NCBI GenBank assembly: GCA_029050415.1
Contig: JAIDMU010000180.1
Location: 1-7,512 of the forward strand
Direction of reading: 5' to 3'
DNA: 7,512 nucleotides
Source of the DNA: Malacoplasma sp.
GTDB taxonomy: Bacteria > Bacillota_I > Bacilli_A > Mycoplasmatales > Mycoplasmoidaceae
Part shown: positions 6,971 through 7,512 of the stretch, piece by piece
Numbering within the stretch: position 1 is the stretch's first letter
Layout of the letters: each line of letters begins with the position of its first letter
Made by a program: the position numbers and the translations under genes
Notes under the pieces: generated by a model
Seen by the model: only the letters and a program-made list of their open reading frames with translations
Databases searched by the model: none
Told to the model about the DNA's origin: nothing

Positions 6971-7512
6971 TTAATGATTAGATAAATTGATAACTTTATC
7001 ATACTTTTTATGACATTCTTTGTCAATGTGGTGGCTAATGTTAATTAAAGTAACATCTTTTTTTTCAAATAAATAATTTAAGATTAAATCAGAAGTTTGT
7101 TTATCTAAATTACTAGTAGCTTCATCTAAAATAAAACATTTGTAATTAGCATATAAATATCTAGCAAAATTAATTCTTTGTTTTTGCCCAACTGATAAAT
7201 CATTTTGAATTTCATCTATTATTAAGTCATTATCAATTGATTCCAATTTTAATAATTTAATAATTTTTTCATATTTTTGATTATCAAAATTTTTATCATA
7301 AAGAGTAATGTTATTTTTAACTGTGTCTGCTAGTATAAAAGGATTAGCTTCAATATATCCAACATGTTCTAAAATGCTTTTAATTTGATAATTATCTATA
7401 TTTTCTTTATTTAAAAAAACATTACCTTGAGTTGGTTTAATAATGCCACAAATAATTTTTGCTAATGTTGATTTACCACAACCACTTGGTCCAACTAATG
7501 CATATTTATGAT
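6971..7512 (-). CDS. ABC transporter ATP-binding domain, exporter type (N-terminal part outside window)
   Basis: This is the C-terminal 179 residues of an ABC ATPase whose 5' part lies beyond the window. It binds and hydrolyses ATP to drive transport across the membrane. Visible motifs are Walker A GPSGCGKST (7466-7492), the Q-loop region GYIEANPFILADTV, signature LSVGQ (7184-7198), Walker B FILDE (7121-7135) with D-loop SNLD, and a switch His in ISHH near 7031-7033. The NPFILADTVKNNI segment resembles the PFLF..TI.ENI segment of ABCB/ABCC-type exporters. The full gene is therefore probably a permease-ATPase fusion, though no membrane part is visible to prove it. The Q-loop glutamine position is alanine here (codon 7346-7348). 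The D-loop is SNLD rather than SALD. The stop TAA at 6971-6973 faces the shared terminator. Substrate unknown. Confidence 0.9.
   Translation of the reverse strand, partial: HKYALVGPSGCGKSTLAKIICGIIKPTQGNVFLNKENIDNYQIKSILEHVGYIEANPFILADTVKNNITLYDKNFDNQKYEKIIKLLKLESIDNDLIIDEIQNDLSVGQKQRINFARYLYANYKCFILDEATSNLDKQTSDLILNYLFEKKDVTLINISHHIDKECHKKYDKVINLSNH

Noticed and set aside
1..7512. CRISPR arrays, tRNA or rRNA genes, insertion sequences
   Set aside because: Apart from the TA tract and the 20-bp terminator palindrome I saw no spaced direct repeats, no transposase and no structured RNA gene. Nearly all of the window is coding.

Overview
This very AT-rich window reads as a Mollicutes chromosome, most likely from the Spiroplasma / Mycoplasma mycoides / Mesoplasma side of the class. 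The main evidence is that UGA must be read as tryptophan. With UGA as stop, four genes (proS, yebC, the DEAD-box helicase and a large surface protein) break into pieces. With UGA as Trp, each becomes one uninterrupted reading frame of family-typical length. Tight gene packing and a eukaryote/archaeon-like prolyl-tRNA synthetase fit the same group. Species cannot be fixed from this sequence alone.

Layout: (1) Positions 1-162 hold the end of, or a whole, small unrecognised + strand gene. Its stop codon overlaps the stop of proS. (2) Positions 159-3688, minus strand, form a tight three-gene housekeeping operon read from right to left: DEAD-box RNA helicase, yebC-family translation factor, proS. 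Both junctions have the same form: TAA, one base, then ATG. (3) Positions 3689-3800 form a short divergent regulatory region. It holds a perfect (TA)11 dinucleotide tract that runs directly into a consensus TATAAT -10 box for the gene to the right. (4) Positions 3801-6908, plus strand, encode one 1035-residue membrane-anchored surface protein. It has an N-terminal signal/anchor, an M64 (IgA-peptidase family) zinc metallopeptidase domain with HELGH...DEY and a later SKM Met-turn-like motif, a stalk of MucBP-like and Ig-like beta domains, and a C-terminal transmembrane helix with a basic tail. (5) Positions 6909-6970 hold a perfect 20-bp inverted repeat that probably serves as a bidirectional terminator. 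(6) Positions 6971-7512, minus strand, encode the C-terminal ATP-binding domain of an exporter-type ABC protein that continues beyond the window.

The most interesting part is regions 3 and 4 together: a predicted immunoglobulin-protease-family ectoenzyme on a mycoplasma-type cell surface, controlled by a slippage-prone TA tract in its promoter spacer. The arrangement resembles the TA-repeat promoter of the phase-variable vmm surface gene of M. mycoides. The inferred picture is a phase-variable surface protease that may cut host glycoproteins or antibodies. The substrate and the switching are inferences, while the motifs and the tract are directly visible.
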